From assembly GCA_043809745.1 (NCBI GenBank), contig JBDROU010000073.1:1-64000 (forward strand): a stretch of 64,000 bases of DNA, in the 5' to 3' direction. Shown here piece after piece: positions 8,525 through 16,788 of the stretch (the first letter of the stretch is position 1; every line of letters starts with the position of its first letter). The position numbers and the translations under genes are program-made. The notes beneath the pieces are model-generated. The model was not told where the DNA came from and made no database searches. It was given only the letters and a program-made list of their open reading frames with translations. Source of the DNA: JBDROU01 sp043809745 [NCBI: bacterium]. GTDB lineage: Bacteria; Elusimicrobiota; JBDRMW01.

Positions 8525-9874
8525 ATGAGTGTCGATCCACGACGTGTGCATATCCTTACAAAAAAAACACCTGGCAAGGGGCCGGTAGTATATTGGATGA
8601 GCCGTGATCAGCGTGTGTCAGATAATTGGGCGCTGTTATATGCACATGATGAGGCATTGAAACGTAAGCAAGAACTTATTGTTGTATTCTGTCTTGTACA
8701 AGAATTTCTCGGCGCTACAAATCGGCATTACGATTTTATGCTCACAGGGCTGCAAGAAGTCGAGCGACAGCTTCACCTAAAATCAATACCATTCGTGGTG
8801 CGCGTGGGGGAACCAAAGGAGGTGCTTCCAAAGCTGCTGAACGAGTATAAAGCGGGGTTGCTGGTAACTGATTTTGATCCGTTGCGGATTAAACGGAAAT
8901 GGAAACGCGAAGTTGCGCGGGAAATTAGCATACCCTTGTGTGAGGTTGATACTCATAACATTGTTCCGTGTCGATATGCCTCGTTAAAGCAGGAGTATGG
9001 GGCATATACCCTCCGTCCAAAGATACGCAGAGTGCTTTATGAGTTCTTATGCAATATACCACCGCTTAAAAAAAATCCGTCAAAAAAAGGTCGGGTAATC
9101 AGGTCCATAAACTGGGAGAAACTGAGAAAATTAGTGCGCATAGGTACAAAATCCAACCCTATTTCATGGATCATCCCCGGGGAAAAGGCTGCCAAACATG
9201 CTTTGATGATCTTTGTTAAAAACCGGCTTAACGACTATTTAAACCTAAGAAATGATCCTACACATAATGGACAATCGAATCTTTCTCCGTATCTTCATTT
9301 TGGTCATATCGCTGCCCAGCGAGTCGCATGGGAAATTGAGAAGAGTCAAATGCATGAAGGGTCGAAAGAAGCATTTTTAGAAGAGCTGATTGTGAGAAGA
9401 GAGCTTTCAGATAATTTCTGTTTTTATAATCAAGCATATGATTCATTCAGAGGGTTCCCTGCGTGGGGGCAAAAAACATTGACTGCTCATCGGAAAGATA
9501 CACGACCATACCGGTATTCTCTGGAGCAGTTGGAGCATGCTCGTACACATGATACCTTGTGGAATGCAGCCGAGATGCAAATGCTGACTACAGGTAAGAT
9601 GCACGGATATATGAGAATGTATTGGGCAAAAAAGATATTAGAGTGGTCTTCATCACCTGAACAAGCTCAGGCGTATGCAATTGCCCTTAATGATCGTTAT
9701 GAGCTGGATGGGCGGGATCCAAACGGGTATGCAGGTATCGCGTGGGCCATCGGAGGTGTACATGACCGAGTCTGGGGTGAGCGACCGATATTTGGAAAAA
9801 TTAGATATATGAGCTATAATGGGTGCAGAAGCAAGTTCTCGGTAGACCGTTATGAAAAAGAACACAACGCATGA
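8525..9874 (+). CDS. phrB: Class II deoxyribodipyrimidine photolyase
   Basis: A light-driven flavoprotein that splits UV-induced cyclobutane pyrimidine dimers. The protein (about 449 residues) starts with the Rossmann-like antenna domain containing VVYWMSRDQRVSDNW, typical of class II rather than class I enzymes. The FAD-binding C-terminal half contains LSPYLHFGHIAAQRV, EELIVRRELSDNFCFYN, the YARTHD/LWNAAEMQM region, MHGYMRMYWAKK and LNDRYELDGRDPNGYAGIAW. I chose the ATG at 8525; an upstream TTG would lie inside the glycosyltransferase gene. It sits between two carotenoid genes, so light or UV protection is the common theme. Confidence 0.93.
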   Translation: MSVDPRRVHILTKKTPGKGPVVYWMSRDQRVSDNWALLYAHDEALKRKQELIVVFCLVQEFLGATNRHYDFMLTGLQEVERQLHLKSIPFVVRVGEPKEVLPKLLNEYKAGLLVTDFDPLRIKRKWKREVAREISIPLCEVDTHNIVPCRYASLKQEYGAYTLRPKIRRVLYEFLCNIPPLKKNPSKKGRVIRSINWEKLRKLVRIGTKSNPISWIIPGEKAAKHALMIFVKNRLNDYLNLRNDPTHNGQSNLSPYLHFGHIAAQRVAWEIEKSQMHEGSKEAFLEELIVRRELSDNFCFYNQAYDSFRGFPAWGQKTLTAHRKDTRPYRYSLEQLEHARTHDTLWNAAEMQMLTTGKMHGYMRMYWAKKILEWSSSPEQAQAYAIALNDRYELDGRDPNGYAGIAWAIGGVHDRVWGERPIFGKIRYMSYNGCRSKFSVDRYEKEHNA

Positions 9875-9929
9875 CCTTGATTTTTAATATGATTTATTTA
9901 TACAATTAGTTTTTTAAAAGGATATCAAT

Positions 9930-11447
9930 ATGAAAAAGAAAGTTATTATTGTGGGTGCTGGTCCCGGAGGGCTCACCGCGGGGATGCTGCTTGCATCACG
10001 AGGGCTCGAAGTGGTTGTGGTTGAGAAAGCTGATCGTGTAGGAGGCCGCAACAGATCCATACAGATTGATGGTTATACGTTCGATACCGGGCCAACGTTC
10101 TTGATGCTGGAATTCATACTGCGGGGTGTTTTCTACGATGCTGGCAAGAAATTAGAAAATTACATTACGTTAAAAAAGCTTGATCCAATGTACTGTCTTC
10201 GATTTGCCAATGCAACATTGTACCCGACACAAAATCAAGCAAGGATGCGTGAGCAGATCGAGAATTACTTTCCCGGCAATGTTCCGGGGTTTGAACGGTT
10301 TCTTGTTACTGAAAAACATCGTTTTGAACAACTCTATCCCTGCTTGCAAAAGGCCTACTCAAGCCTTGCTGCATTTTTTGATCTGAAATTACTGAAAGCG
10401 TTACCGTCGCTTTCACTCGGGAAAACCTTATTCGCGAATCTTGGGCGTTATTTTACCGATGATGATCTAAAAATCGCATTTACCTTTCAATCAAAATATC
10501 TCGGAATGTCACCTTGGGAATGCCCTGCGCTTTTTACCATACTTTCTTACATGGAGTATGCGTACGGAGTTTACCATGTTATGGGAGGGCTTCATAAAAT
10601 TTCTGAAGCGATGGCGCGAGTTATTCAGGAGTGTGATGGAACGATCCATCTCAAGACGCCGGTAAAAAAGGTGCTTGTTGAAAAAAAAGTGGCAAAGGGT
10701 GTATTGCTCGAAAACGGATCTAAACTCATTGCAGATGATGTAATACTGAATGCCGATTTTAGTTATGCGGTTGAGCATCTGCTTCCTTTGGAGAGTCTCA
10801 AAAAATGGACCCCCAAAGTGCTGGAAAAAAAGCAGTATTCATGTTCAACATTTATGATATACCTAGGGCTCAAGAAACGCTTGTCGCTCAATCATCATAC
10901 CATTATTTTTGCCAATGATTACAGAGCCAATGTGGATTCGATCTTTAGCAACAAACCCGTTAGTGATGACTTCTCATTCTATATACAGAATGCATCAGTC
11001 ACGGATCCATCGCTTGCCCCTGAGGGGAAATCAGCCCTCTATGTACTCGTTCCGGTGCCGAATAATCGAAGTGGTATTGATTGGGAATCGCAAAAAGAAG
11101 AATTTAAGAATAAAGTTATCGATACAATTATCAAAAAAACAGGATATGGTAATTTGAGAGACGCTATTGAGGTAGAGAAGGTGATCTCTCCATATGAATG
11201 GGAGCATTCCTATAATGTGTATCGAGCTGCAGAATTTAGCATGGCGCATACATTTAAGCAGTTACTATACTTACGGCCGCATAATCGGTTTGAAGACATT
11301 GCTCATTGCTACTTAGTTGGCGGTGGTACTCATCCGGGGAGTGGACTTCCTACAATTTATGAGTCCGGCAGAATAACATCAGATTTGCTGTGCGATAGCT
11401 ATGGTATCAGGTATGTATCTGCAAGACGGCTTGATGCACACACATAG
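9930..11447 (+). CDS. crtN: CrtN/CrtI-like carotenoid desaturase
   Basis: A 505-residue FAD-dependent desaturase. The FAD fold VGAGPGGLTAGML and the C-terminal GGGTHPGSGLPT signature are intact. Internal blocks such as YSCSTFMIYLGL, IIFANDYRAN, DPSLAPEGKSALYVLVP and SGIDW resemble Staphylococcus CrtN (dehydrosqualene desaturase) and CrtI. AAAGGAT lies about 6 nt before the ATG. A 55-nt gap follows the photolyase, so it may be co-transcribed or have its own promoter. It would make 4,4'-diaponeurosporene (or lycopene) for the CrtP-like enzyme. The synthase that makes its substrate is not in the window. Confidence 0.87.
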   Translation: MKKKVIIVGAGPGGLTAGMLLASRGLEVVVVEKADRVGGRNRSIQIDGYTFDTGPTFLMLEFILRGVFYDAGKKLENYITLKKLDPMYCLRFANATLYPTQNQARMREQIENYFPGNVPGFERFLVTEKHRFEQLYPCLQKAYSSLAAFFDLKLLKALPSLSLGKTLFANLGRYFTDDDLKIAFTFQSKYLGMSPWECPALFTILSYMEYAYGVYHVMGGLHKISEAMARVIQECDGTIHLKTPVKKVLVEKKVAKGVLLENGSKLIADDVILNADFSYAVEHLLPLESLKKWTPKVLEKKQYSCSTFMIYLGLKKRLSLNHHTIIFANDYRANVDSIFSNKPVSDDFSFYIQNASVTDPSLAPEGKSALYVLVPVPNNRSGIDWESQKEEFKNKVIDTIIKKTGYGNLRDAIEVEKVISPYEWEHSYNVYRAAEFSMAHTFKQLLYLRPHNRFEDIAHCYLVGGGTHPGSGLPTIYESGRITSDLLCDSYGIRYVSARRLDAHT

Positions 11448-11484
11448 TTTTAACGGAGCTCATCGGAGTCTTATTAGTGAGTGT

Positions 11485-11517
11485 AGCTAAAAAAGTAGAA
11501 TAAATTAGCTTTTTTTA
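11485..11517 (+). terminator. Possible intrinsic terminator after crtN
   Basis: AGCTAA at 11485-11490 and TTAGCT at 11505-11510 can pair, followed directly by seven T residues. The stem is short and GC-poor with a 14-nt loop, so it is a weak candidate. Its position between the crtN-like gene and the histidine kinase is appropriate. Confidence 0.4.
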
Positions 11518-11551
11518 TTATATAATTACTCAGTTAAAGACTCATGGGCTT

Positions 11552-13060
11552 ATGAAAAATATTTTACTTTTCGATAAAATTAATAATTATTGGAATACTA
11601 TCGGATATCACGCCAAACTTGCTGGTACCCTATTTATTATAACCAGCGTATCGCTTTCCATAATCTTTATAAGCCGCTATCATCTTTTAAAGAACGTATT
11701 TCACGAACGTACTGTTAACCGGTTGAATACCCTGGGAAAAGTCCTGTCCGAAGAAATAAAAGATAATATAGTTGATAATGATATTCCAAATATACGTGAA
11801 ACCATTGCAATTACCTTGGAGAGCAAAGAGATCCTTTTTATTATTTATGCAAATTCAGACAATACTGTTATCGTTGCTTCAGATCCGCATCTTGAAAATA
11901 TCCAAAACAGCAAGAAAGACACTCCCAGTATTAAGTATAAAAAGGGAGGTGTTTTTATCCGGTCGTTTCCTTTGCTGTTCAAAAATAAATCTCTCGGGTA
12001 TGTTCAAATTGGATTTTCTGTAGAAAAACTAAGGAATGCCATTCATTACCTTCTGCGGTGGGCTTTTTTGTTAAATTTGATCGCAATAGTTTTTACCGCA
12101 GGAGCAGCCTATTTTTTTTCCAATGTTTTCCTGGCACCTCTTAAAAAAATACGGGAAGTAACATACCTGATAGCTCATGGAGATTTTACTCATAGGTTAG
12201 ATATCAAATCGCATGACATTATTGGTGATTTGTCATATGCGTTAAATGATATGGCCGATAAACTCGCAGGCTTAACAGATAAGCTTCATCAAAAAATCTC
12301 TGCAGCAACTGCTGATTTAGAAGCGGCAAATATTGAGCTGCAGAACAAAACAAATCATCTAGTTGAAGCAAACGAACGGCTAATTAAAATGGACCGTTTG
12401 AAATCAGAGTTTGTCTCAATCGTATCACATGAACTTCGCACGCCGCTAACTAATATAATCGGGTTTGCTAAGACGCTTATGACAATCGAACTTCCTGAAA
12501 ATAATAAAATGAGGTTTTTAGGGATTATTGAATCTGAAGGGAAAAGGCTTTCGTCTCTTATTGAAGAATTTCTTGATATCTCAAAGATAGAAACAGGAAA
12601 TTTTGAGATTTATCCTGCGTTGGTTAATATACAGGAATTAATGGGCGAAATAATTGAATTGTTTCAAAATAAGGACGGCAATGTAATTGACTGCCGTCTC
12701 CCCGATTCGCCAGTGGTTGCATCAATAGACCGCAACAGAATAAAGCAGGTTTTGTTGAATATAATCGATAATGCAATAAAATATTCTGAGCCTAAAAGCA
12801 TTGTTCATGTTGATGTGAAAGAAGAACAAAATGAAATATGCATTTCTTTTCGCGACCACGGTCCTGGTATACATCCAGATGATTTGCAGAAGCTTTTCCA
12901 GAAATTTTACCGTTGCCGAAACAGCCAGACTATGCGCACCCGGGGCAGCGGTCTCGGTTTAGCTATTGTTGAAGGTATAATCAAGGCACATCGTGGAAGG
13001 ATATGGGTTGAATCGATAGTGGGGCAAGGAAGTACTTTTTTTATTGCAATACCGAAATAA
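11552..13060 (+). CDS. Membrane sensor histidine kinase (HAMP-HisKA-HATPase)
   Basis: A 502-residue sensor kinase. Membrane helices lie at about 24-42 and 170-192, enclosing a periplasmic sensor of about 125 residues. A HAMP linker and a coiled coil (about 240-280) follow, then the H-box VSHELRTPLT with the phosphorylated His293 and the ATPase domain with the N-box NIIDNAIKYS, DHGPGI and GSGLGLAIVEGI. The signal sensed is unknown. The next gene is a stand-alone receiver 28 nt downstream, an obvious partner. No output domain is attached to either protein, so gene regulation would need a further step. Confidence 0.92.
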   Translation: MKNILLFDKINNYWNTIGYHAKLAGTLFIITSVSLSIIFISRYHLLKNVFHERTVNRLNTLGKVLSEEIKDNIVDNDIPNIRETIAITLESKEILFIIYANSDNTVIVASDPHLENIQNSKKDTPSIKYKKGGVFIRSFPLLFKNKSLGYVQIGFSVEKLRNAIHYLLRWAFLLNLIAIVFTAGAAYFFSNVFLAPLKKIREVTYLIAHGDFTHRLDIKSHDIIGDLSYALNDMADKLAGLTDKLHQKISAATADLEAANIELQNKTNHLVEANERLIKMDRLKSEFVSIVSHELRTPLTNIIGFAKTLMTIELPENNKMRFLGIIESEGKRLSSLIEEFLDISKIETGNFEIYPALVNIQELMGEIIELFQNKDGNVIDCRLPDSPVVASIDRNRIKQVLLNIIDNAIKYSEPKSIVHVDVKEEQNEICISFRDHGPGIHPDDLQKLFQKFYRCRNSQTMRTRGSGLGLAIVEGIIKAHRGRIWVESIVGQGSTFFIAIPK

Positions 13061-13088
13061 CTTAATTTATTAGCGAAAGGTGGGATGT

Positions 13089-13487
13089 ATGGAAAACAAA
13101 AAAGTCCTTGTGGTTGATGATGATATGTCTATTATTCAATTGATTACTGTTAATCTTGAAGATGACGGTTGGAACGTTTACCAAGCGCAAGACGGTACTC
13201 AGGCGGTGCAGGCGGCTCATCGCGAAAAGCCTTCGGTTATTATACTAGATATCATGCTCCCTGCAGGAAGCGGACAAAGGGTTTTGGAACATCTTCAGTC
13301 ATCAACAATAACGGCCTTTATCCCAGTAATTTTAATGTCTGCATTGTCCCAAGAAGATTTGAGAAAAAAATATTTTTCTTTTGAAAAAACTCTTCAAAAA
13401 TCAAGGATTGTGGATTTTTTTAGAAAACCTTTTGATATTGAGTTATTAAAAAAATCAGTTAATATGCAGCATAAAAGTAAACAGTAA
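13089..13487 (+). CDS. Receiver-only (CheY-like) response regulator
   Basis: A single receiver domain of about 132 residues with the acidic cluster DDD at about 10-12, the phospho-acceptor Asp54 in ILDIMLP, the switch Ser in LMSALS and the conserved Lys in FRKPFD. There is no DNA-binding or enzymatic output. I prefer the ATG at 13089 (AAGGTGGG upstream) over a GTG at 13080. An insert of roughly 15 residues (EDLRKKYFSFEKTLQKSRI) lies between beta4 and beta5. It is the probable phosphate acceptor of the kinase just upstream and may act by protein contact or in a phosphorelay. Confidence 0.85.
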   Translation: MENKKVLVVDDDMSIIQLITVNLEDDGWNVYQAQDGTQAVQAAHREKPSVIILDIMLPAGSGQRVLEHLQSSTITAFIPVILMSALSQEDLRKKYFSFEKTLQKSRIVDFFRKPFDIELLKKSVNMQHKSKQ

Positions 13488-13545
13488 TATCAGCTATTGC
13501 TGTCCAAATTAGATTTAAGATTAATTCTAGTTATATCGAAACACG

Positions 13546-13560
13546 TTCACTAATAGTGAA
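13546..13560. promoter_or_regulatory. Palindrome upstream of the ABC exporter operon
   Basis: TTCACTA-A-TAGTGAA is a perfect inverted repeat with 7-bp arms, about 175 bp before the adaptor gene at 13734. It resembles a dimeric regulator site. The half-site GTTCACT also occurs in the toxin-antitoxin operator at 45.3 kb, but with different spacing. Confidence 0.35.
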
Positions 13561-13733
13561 AGATACAAATTAGTTATATTAATCATAAAACTCTGGAATA
13601 CGGTTCACAGATTAATAGTCTCAGCAAGCTGCAGTCTTGTTTACTCTTAATTTCGATCTTCGTGTTTAGATAGACTAATGCCATACGCAAGGAAGATATT
13701 TTGTTAGAGTGAAAATATGATAAGGAGATTTGT

Positions 13734-14423
13734 ATGAATGCATATAAGGCTTTATTTTTGTTGTTCATTTTTAGTGCTATTTACTCGTGCGCACGGGAAA
13801 ATGGGATCGGGTCGTATACATTCTCCGGTACGGTGGAAATGACCGAATATTCTGTGGGAGCGCCCGTTCCGGGACGGATTGCAGAAATATTTGTTGAAGA
13901 AGGTCGGGAGATGCGTAAAGGTGAGTTAATTGCCATACTTGATCATTACGAACAGGCAAAACGGGATTTTGAACGTTCAGAGGCGCTGAAGTCTTCGGGC
14001 GGGGTAAGCGCGCAGCAGTACGAACATGATAGGCTTGCAATGGAGGATCAGCGTGTTTCAGCTCCGGTTGATGGGGTAGTGCTTGTTAAGGTTCGAGAAA
14101 AGGGTGAAGTGGTAAATGCCGGTTCCCCGATAGTGGTGTTTGGTGAGCAGGGACAACTGTGGGTAAGGGTGTTTGTCCCCGAGATTCTCATCAGTCAGGT
14201 TTCAATGAATAAAAAAGCAAAAGTAACAGTTGATGGATATAAAGAATCTTTTTCCGGATATGTAAGTTATATTTCGACTTCGGCAGAATTCACACCGAGG
14301 AATGTGCAAACGCGGGAAGAACGCATATCTCAGACGTTTGCTGTAAAGATAGTCATCAATGCAGGGGCTATGAATCTCAAGCCCGGTATTGGCGCTGATG
14401 TGGTTTTTGAAGCTTCTAAGTGA
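13734..14423 (+). CDS. Lipoprotein periplasmic adaptor (HlyD/YbhG-like membrane fusion protein), short
   Basis: A 229-residue adaptor for an ABC exporter. The N-terminus is a lipoprotein signal with Cys at about 18 (SAIYSC). The two lipoyl halves are GAPVPGRIAEIFVEEGREMRKGELIAILD and the SAPVDGVVL region, followed by a beta-barrel domain. The alpha-helical hairpin between them is only about 40 residues, much shorter than in YbhG or MacA, so it may not reach an outer-membrane channel. TAAGGAG precedes the ATG. The ABC ATPase starts 49 nt later and the permease overlaps that, giving a three-gene exporter. Confidence 0.85.
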   Translation: MNAYKALFLLFIFSAIYSCARENGIGSYTFSGTVEMTEYSVGAPVPGRIAEIFVEEGREMRKGELIAILDHYEQAKRDFERSEALKSSGGVSAQQYEHDRLAMEDQRVSAPVDGVVLVKVREKGEVVNAGSPIVVFGEQGQLWVRVFVPEILISQVSMNKKAKVTVDGYKESFSGYVSYISTSAEFTPRNVQTREERISQTFAVKIVINAGAMNLKPGIGADVVFEASK

Positions 14424-14472
14424 TGAACAGACCACTGTTTTGTGATATAACATCCATGATGCAGGATATATT

Positions 14473-15411
14473 ATGAATACTGATGCGGCGATTGAAGCTA
14501 TAAATATTTCTAAGCATTTTGGAAGCTTGCGGGCAGTCGATCAAGTGAGTTTTAAGATTCCATACGGTTCAATATTCGGCTATCTGGGAGCAAATGGAGC
14601 GGGGAAGAGTACAACGATTCGTGTGCTTGCAGGGATTCTCAAACCAACCGGCGGTACAGCATATGTTGGCGGCTTTGATGTGGTAAACTATCCGGAGCGC
14701 GTGAAACAGTTGATTGGATATGTTTCACAACGCTTTGGCCTTTATGAAGATCTCACTGTTGCAGAAAATCTTGCATTTTTTGGCAGTATTTACGGTTTAT
14801 TTGGTGCGAAGCTCAGTTCACGCATAAAGGATGTGCTTGCCAGTACCGGGCTCCTTCGTTATAGGGATATGCGCGTTGAGACGCTTTCCGGTGGTTTAAA
14901 ACAACGTCTTGCGCTTGCGAATTCCATCCTCCATGAACCTAGAGTTATATTCCTGGATGAACCGACCGCGGGTATAGATCCCGTGTCAAGACGCAGTTTA
15001 TGGGAGCTTTTCTACCAGCTTGCCGAGCAGAACACCGCGCTTTTTGTGACTACCCATTACATGGAAGAGGCCGAGCGGTGCAACGAGATCGCGATCCTTT
15101 CGAACGGGCAGATGCTGTCAAAAGGAACCCCGAAGCAGCTCAAGGAACATATTACCAAGAACATCCTCGAGATTGAATGCCATCCTTTAATGAAGGCATC
15201 TCGGATTTTTAGGAGCCTTCCCGGCGTGTTGAGTGTTACAGCATACGGTTCCGGTCTGCACGTGCATGCCGTAGAAACACAAAGCGCACTTGAACGCATA
15301 ACCGCAGCCGCTAAACGCGAGAATATTGATATATACTCAACGAAACCTATACCCGCTTCATTAGAAGATGTGTTTGCCACGATTACGGATGATTTATATG
15401 AGAAACATTAA
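14473..15411 (+). CDS. ABC transporter ATP-binding protein (ABC-2 type exporter)
   Basis: A 312-residue ATPase subunit. Walker A is GANGAGKST, the signature is LSGGLKQRL, Walker B is VIFLDEPTAGID and the switch His is in VTTHYMEE. A C-terminal extension of about 90 residues is of the kind seen in DrrA/CcmA-like drug or lipid exporters. It energises the permease encoded next, which begins inside its 3' end. Substrate candidates are hydrophobic compounds or drugs; the sequence does not decide. Confidence 0.92.
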   Translation: MNTDAAIEAINISKHFGSLRAVDQVSFKIPYGSIFGYLGANGAGKSTTIRVLAGILKPTGGTAYVGGFDVVNYPERVKQLIGYVSQRFGLYEDLTVAENLAFFGSIYGLFGAKLSSRIKDVLASTGLLRYRDMRVETLSGGLKQRLALANSILHEPRVIFLDEPTAGIDPVSRRSLWELFYQLAEQNTALFVTTHYMEEAERCNEIAILSNGQMLSKGTPKQLKEHITKNILEIECHPLMKASRIFRSLPGVLSVTAYGSGLHVHAVETQSALERITAAAKRENIDIYSTKPIPASLEDVFATITDDLYEKH

Positions 15412-16498
15412 TGCCGTAATGAGAAAAGAGTTTATTCATATCGTGCGCGATAAACGCACACTAATTTTAATTATCATGATGCCGCTGCTGCAGCTGCTTA
15501 TATACGGGTTTGCGGTCAATACCGATGTTAAGCATCTCTCAACCGGGCTCTTTGACGAAGATCGGACTGCGTTAAGCAGGAGGTTGGCAGATAGTTTAGA
15601 GCAATCACAATATTTTGATATTACGTTTAAAGTGGAATCCTATGCGCACATGCGTAAACTTCTGGATAGAGGTTATGTAAAAACGGCGATACATATCCCG
15701 CCGCAATTTGCAAAAGAATTGCATGCTGGACGTCAGGGGCAGCTGCAGATGCTTATTGACGGTACCGACGCGAATCCCGCTAATGTTGCGCTTTCTGCCG
15801 CGCAAGCGGTTGTATCAGACTTTTCTGCCAAAGAAGGTTTAATGGAAACTCTTGTCAATTTGATAGATTTCAGACCGCGGTTATGGTATAACCCCGATTT
15901 GAAAAGTACCTATTTTTTTATTCCTGGTCTTGTTGGGCTGCTCATTCAATTTCTTATTCCTATGATTACCGCTTCAGCGGTGGTACGTGAAAAAGAGAGG
16001 GGTAATATCGAACAGCTTCGCGTATCGCCACTTAGGAGCTATGAACTTATGGCGGGTAAGCTCATCCCTTATACGGTAATCGGCATTTTCGTGGCGCTGC
16101 TTATTTTAGGAACAGCTCATTTTCTTTTCAGTGTGCCGATACGAGGTAATCCAATTATACTGCTTGCGCTTACATTCATTTTTATTTTAGTCTGCTTAGG
16201 AATTGGTCTTTTTGCGTCTACTGTTGCCGAGAACCAGCAGCAGTCCGCTCAGATTGTTATGTTTTTTGCAATGCCGTCCATTTTGTTGTCCGGCTTTATA
16301 TTTCCGAGAGAAGGTATGCCGAGAATAATTTATTATCTGAGCGAAATAATACCGCTTACGCATTACCTAAAGATTGTACGAGGTATTGTGCTGAAAGGAT
16401 TGGGTGTCGCGGATGTCTGGCCTCAGGTTGTTATACTTACCGTAATGGCGGTAATTATAATTTCCGCAAGTGTCTTGAGATTCCGCAAAAGGACATAA
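15398..16498 (+). CDS. ABC-2 type permease (YbhS/YbhR-like)
   Basis: An export permease of about 366 residues: one N-terminal helix (LILIIMMPLLQLLIYGFAV), a large periplasmic loop of about 150 residues, and five C-terminal helices with the ABC-2 signature around EKERGNIEQLRVSPLRSYELMAGKLIPY. I chose the ATG at 15398 inside the end of the ATPase gene (14-nt overlap); other in-frame starts exist at 15368, 15389 and 15419. Only one permease is encoded, so it probably works as a homodimer with the ATPase and the lipoprotein adaptor upstream. Confidence 0.9.
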   Translation: MRNINAVMRKEFIHIVRDKRTLILIIMMPLLQLLIYGFAVNTDVKHLSTGLFDEDRTALSRRLADSLEQSQYFDITFKVESYAHMRKLLDRGYVKTAIHIPPQFAKELHAGRQGQLQMLIDGTDANPANVALSAAQAVVSDFSAKEGLMETLVNLIDFRPRLWYNPDLKSTYFFIPGLVGLLIQFLIPMITASAVVREKERGNIEQLRVSPLRSYELMAGKLIPYTVIGIFVALLILGTAHFLFSVPIRGNPIILLALTFIFILVCLGIGLFASTVAENQQQSAQIVMFFAMPSILLSGFIFPREGMPRIIYYLSEIIPLTHYLKIVRGIVLKGLGVADVWPQVVILTVMAVIIISASVLRFRKRT

Positions 16499-16579
16499 TA
16501 TGTTGACTAGAAAAATCAAATATACCGGTATCGGTGTGCATTTTTATTTATGAGTTTATTCGTAGCATCATTCTGGCCG

Positions 16580-16788
16580 CATATCGTCATTTAGAAAACT
16601 AGGATGCGGCATATCCGCTCATGATTCGAGATATTAATAATGCTAAGACATCGATTTCGCCGTAGTCATATATTTTTCAGAATGACCGCATCGGCGAATT
16701 ATTTGTCAATGCTCTAGGTAATGCGCTTGGGCGCGGTGTTGAAGTGCGGGTGTCTGAGAAAAAGTTTACTGAAGGTAATTATGATTAA
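16580..16788 (+). pseudogene. Fossil of a cardiolipin synthase (phospholipase D family) N-terminal part
   Basis: One frame (phase of 16612) reads DAAYPLMIRDINNAKTSIS, stop, SYIFQNDRIGELFVNALG then NALGRGVEVRV, which matches the conserved block leading into the first HKD domain of bacterial cardiolipin synthases. It is broken by TAG codons at 16600 and 16663 and has lost the whole catalytic remainder. The last open piece runs to a TAA at 16786-16788, overlapping the mprF start by 8 nt. So a phospholipid gene once stood next to mprF and has decayed. The match is from memory of the family, not a search. Confidence 0.65.

Noticed and set aside
16721-16780. Upstream ATG of mprF giving 20 extra residues
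   Set aside because: The extension lies in the cardiolipin synthase fossil in another frame and has no family similarity; the ATG at 16781 has GAAGG.
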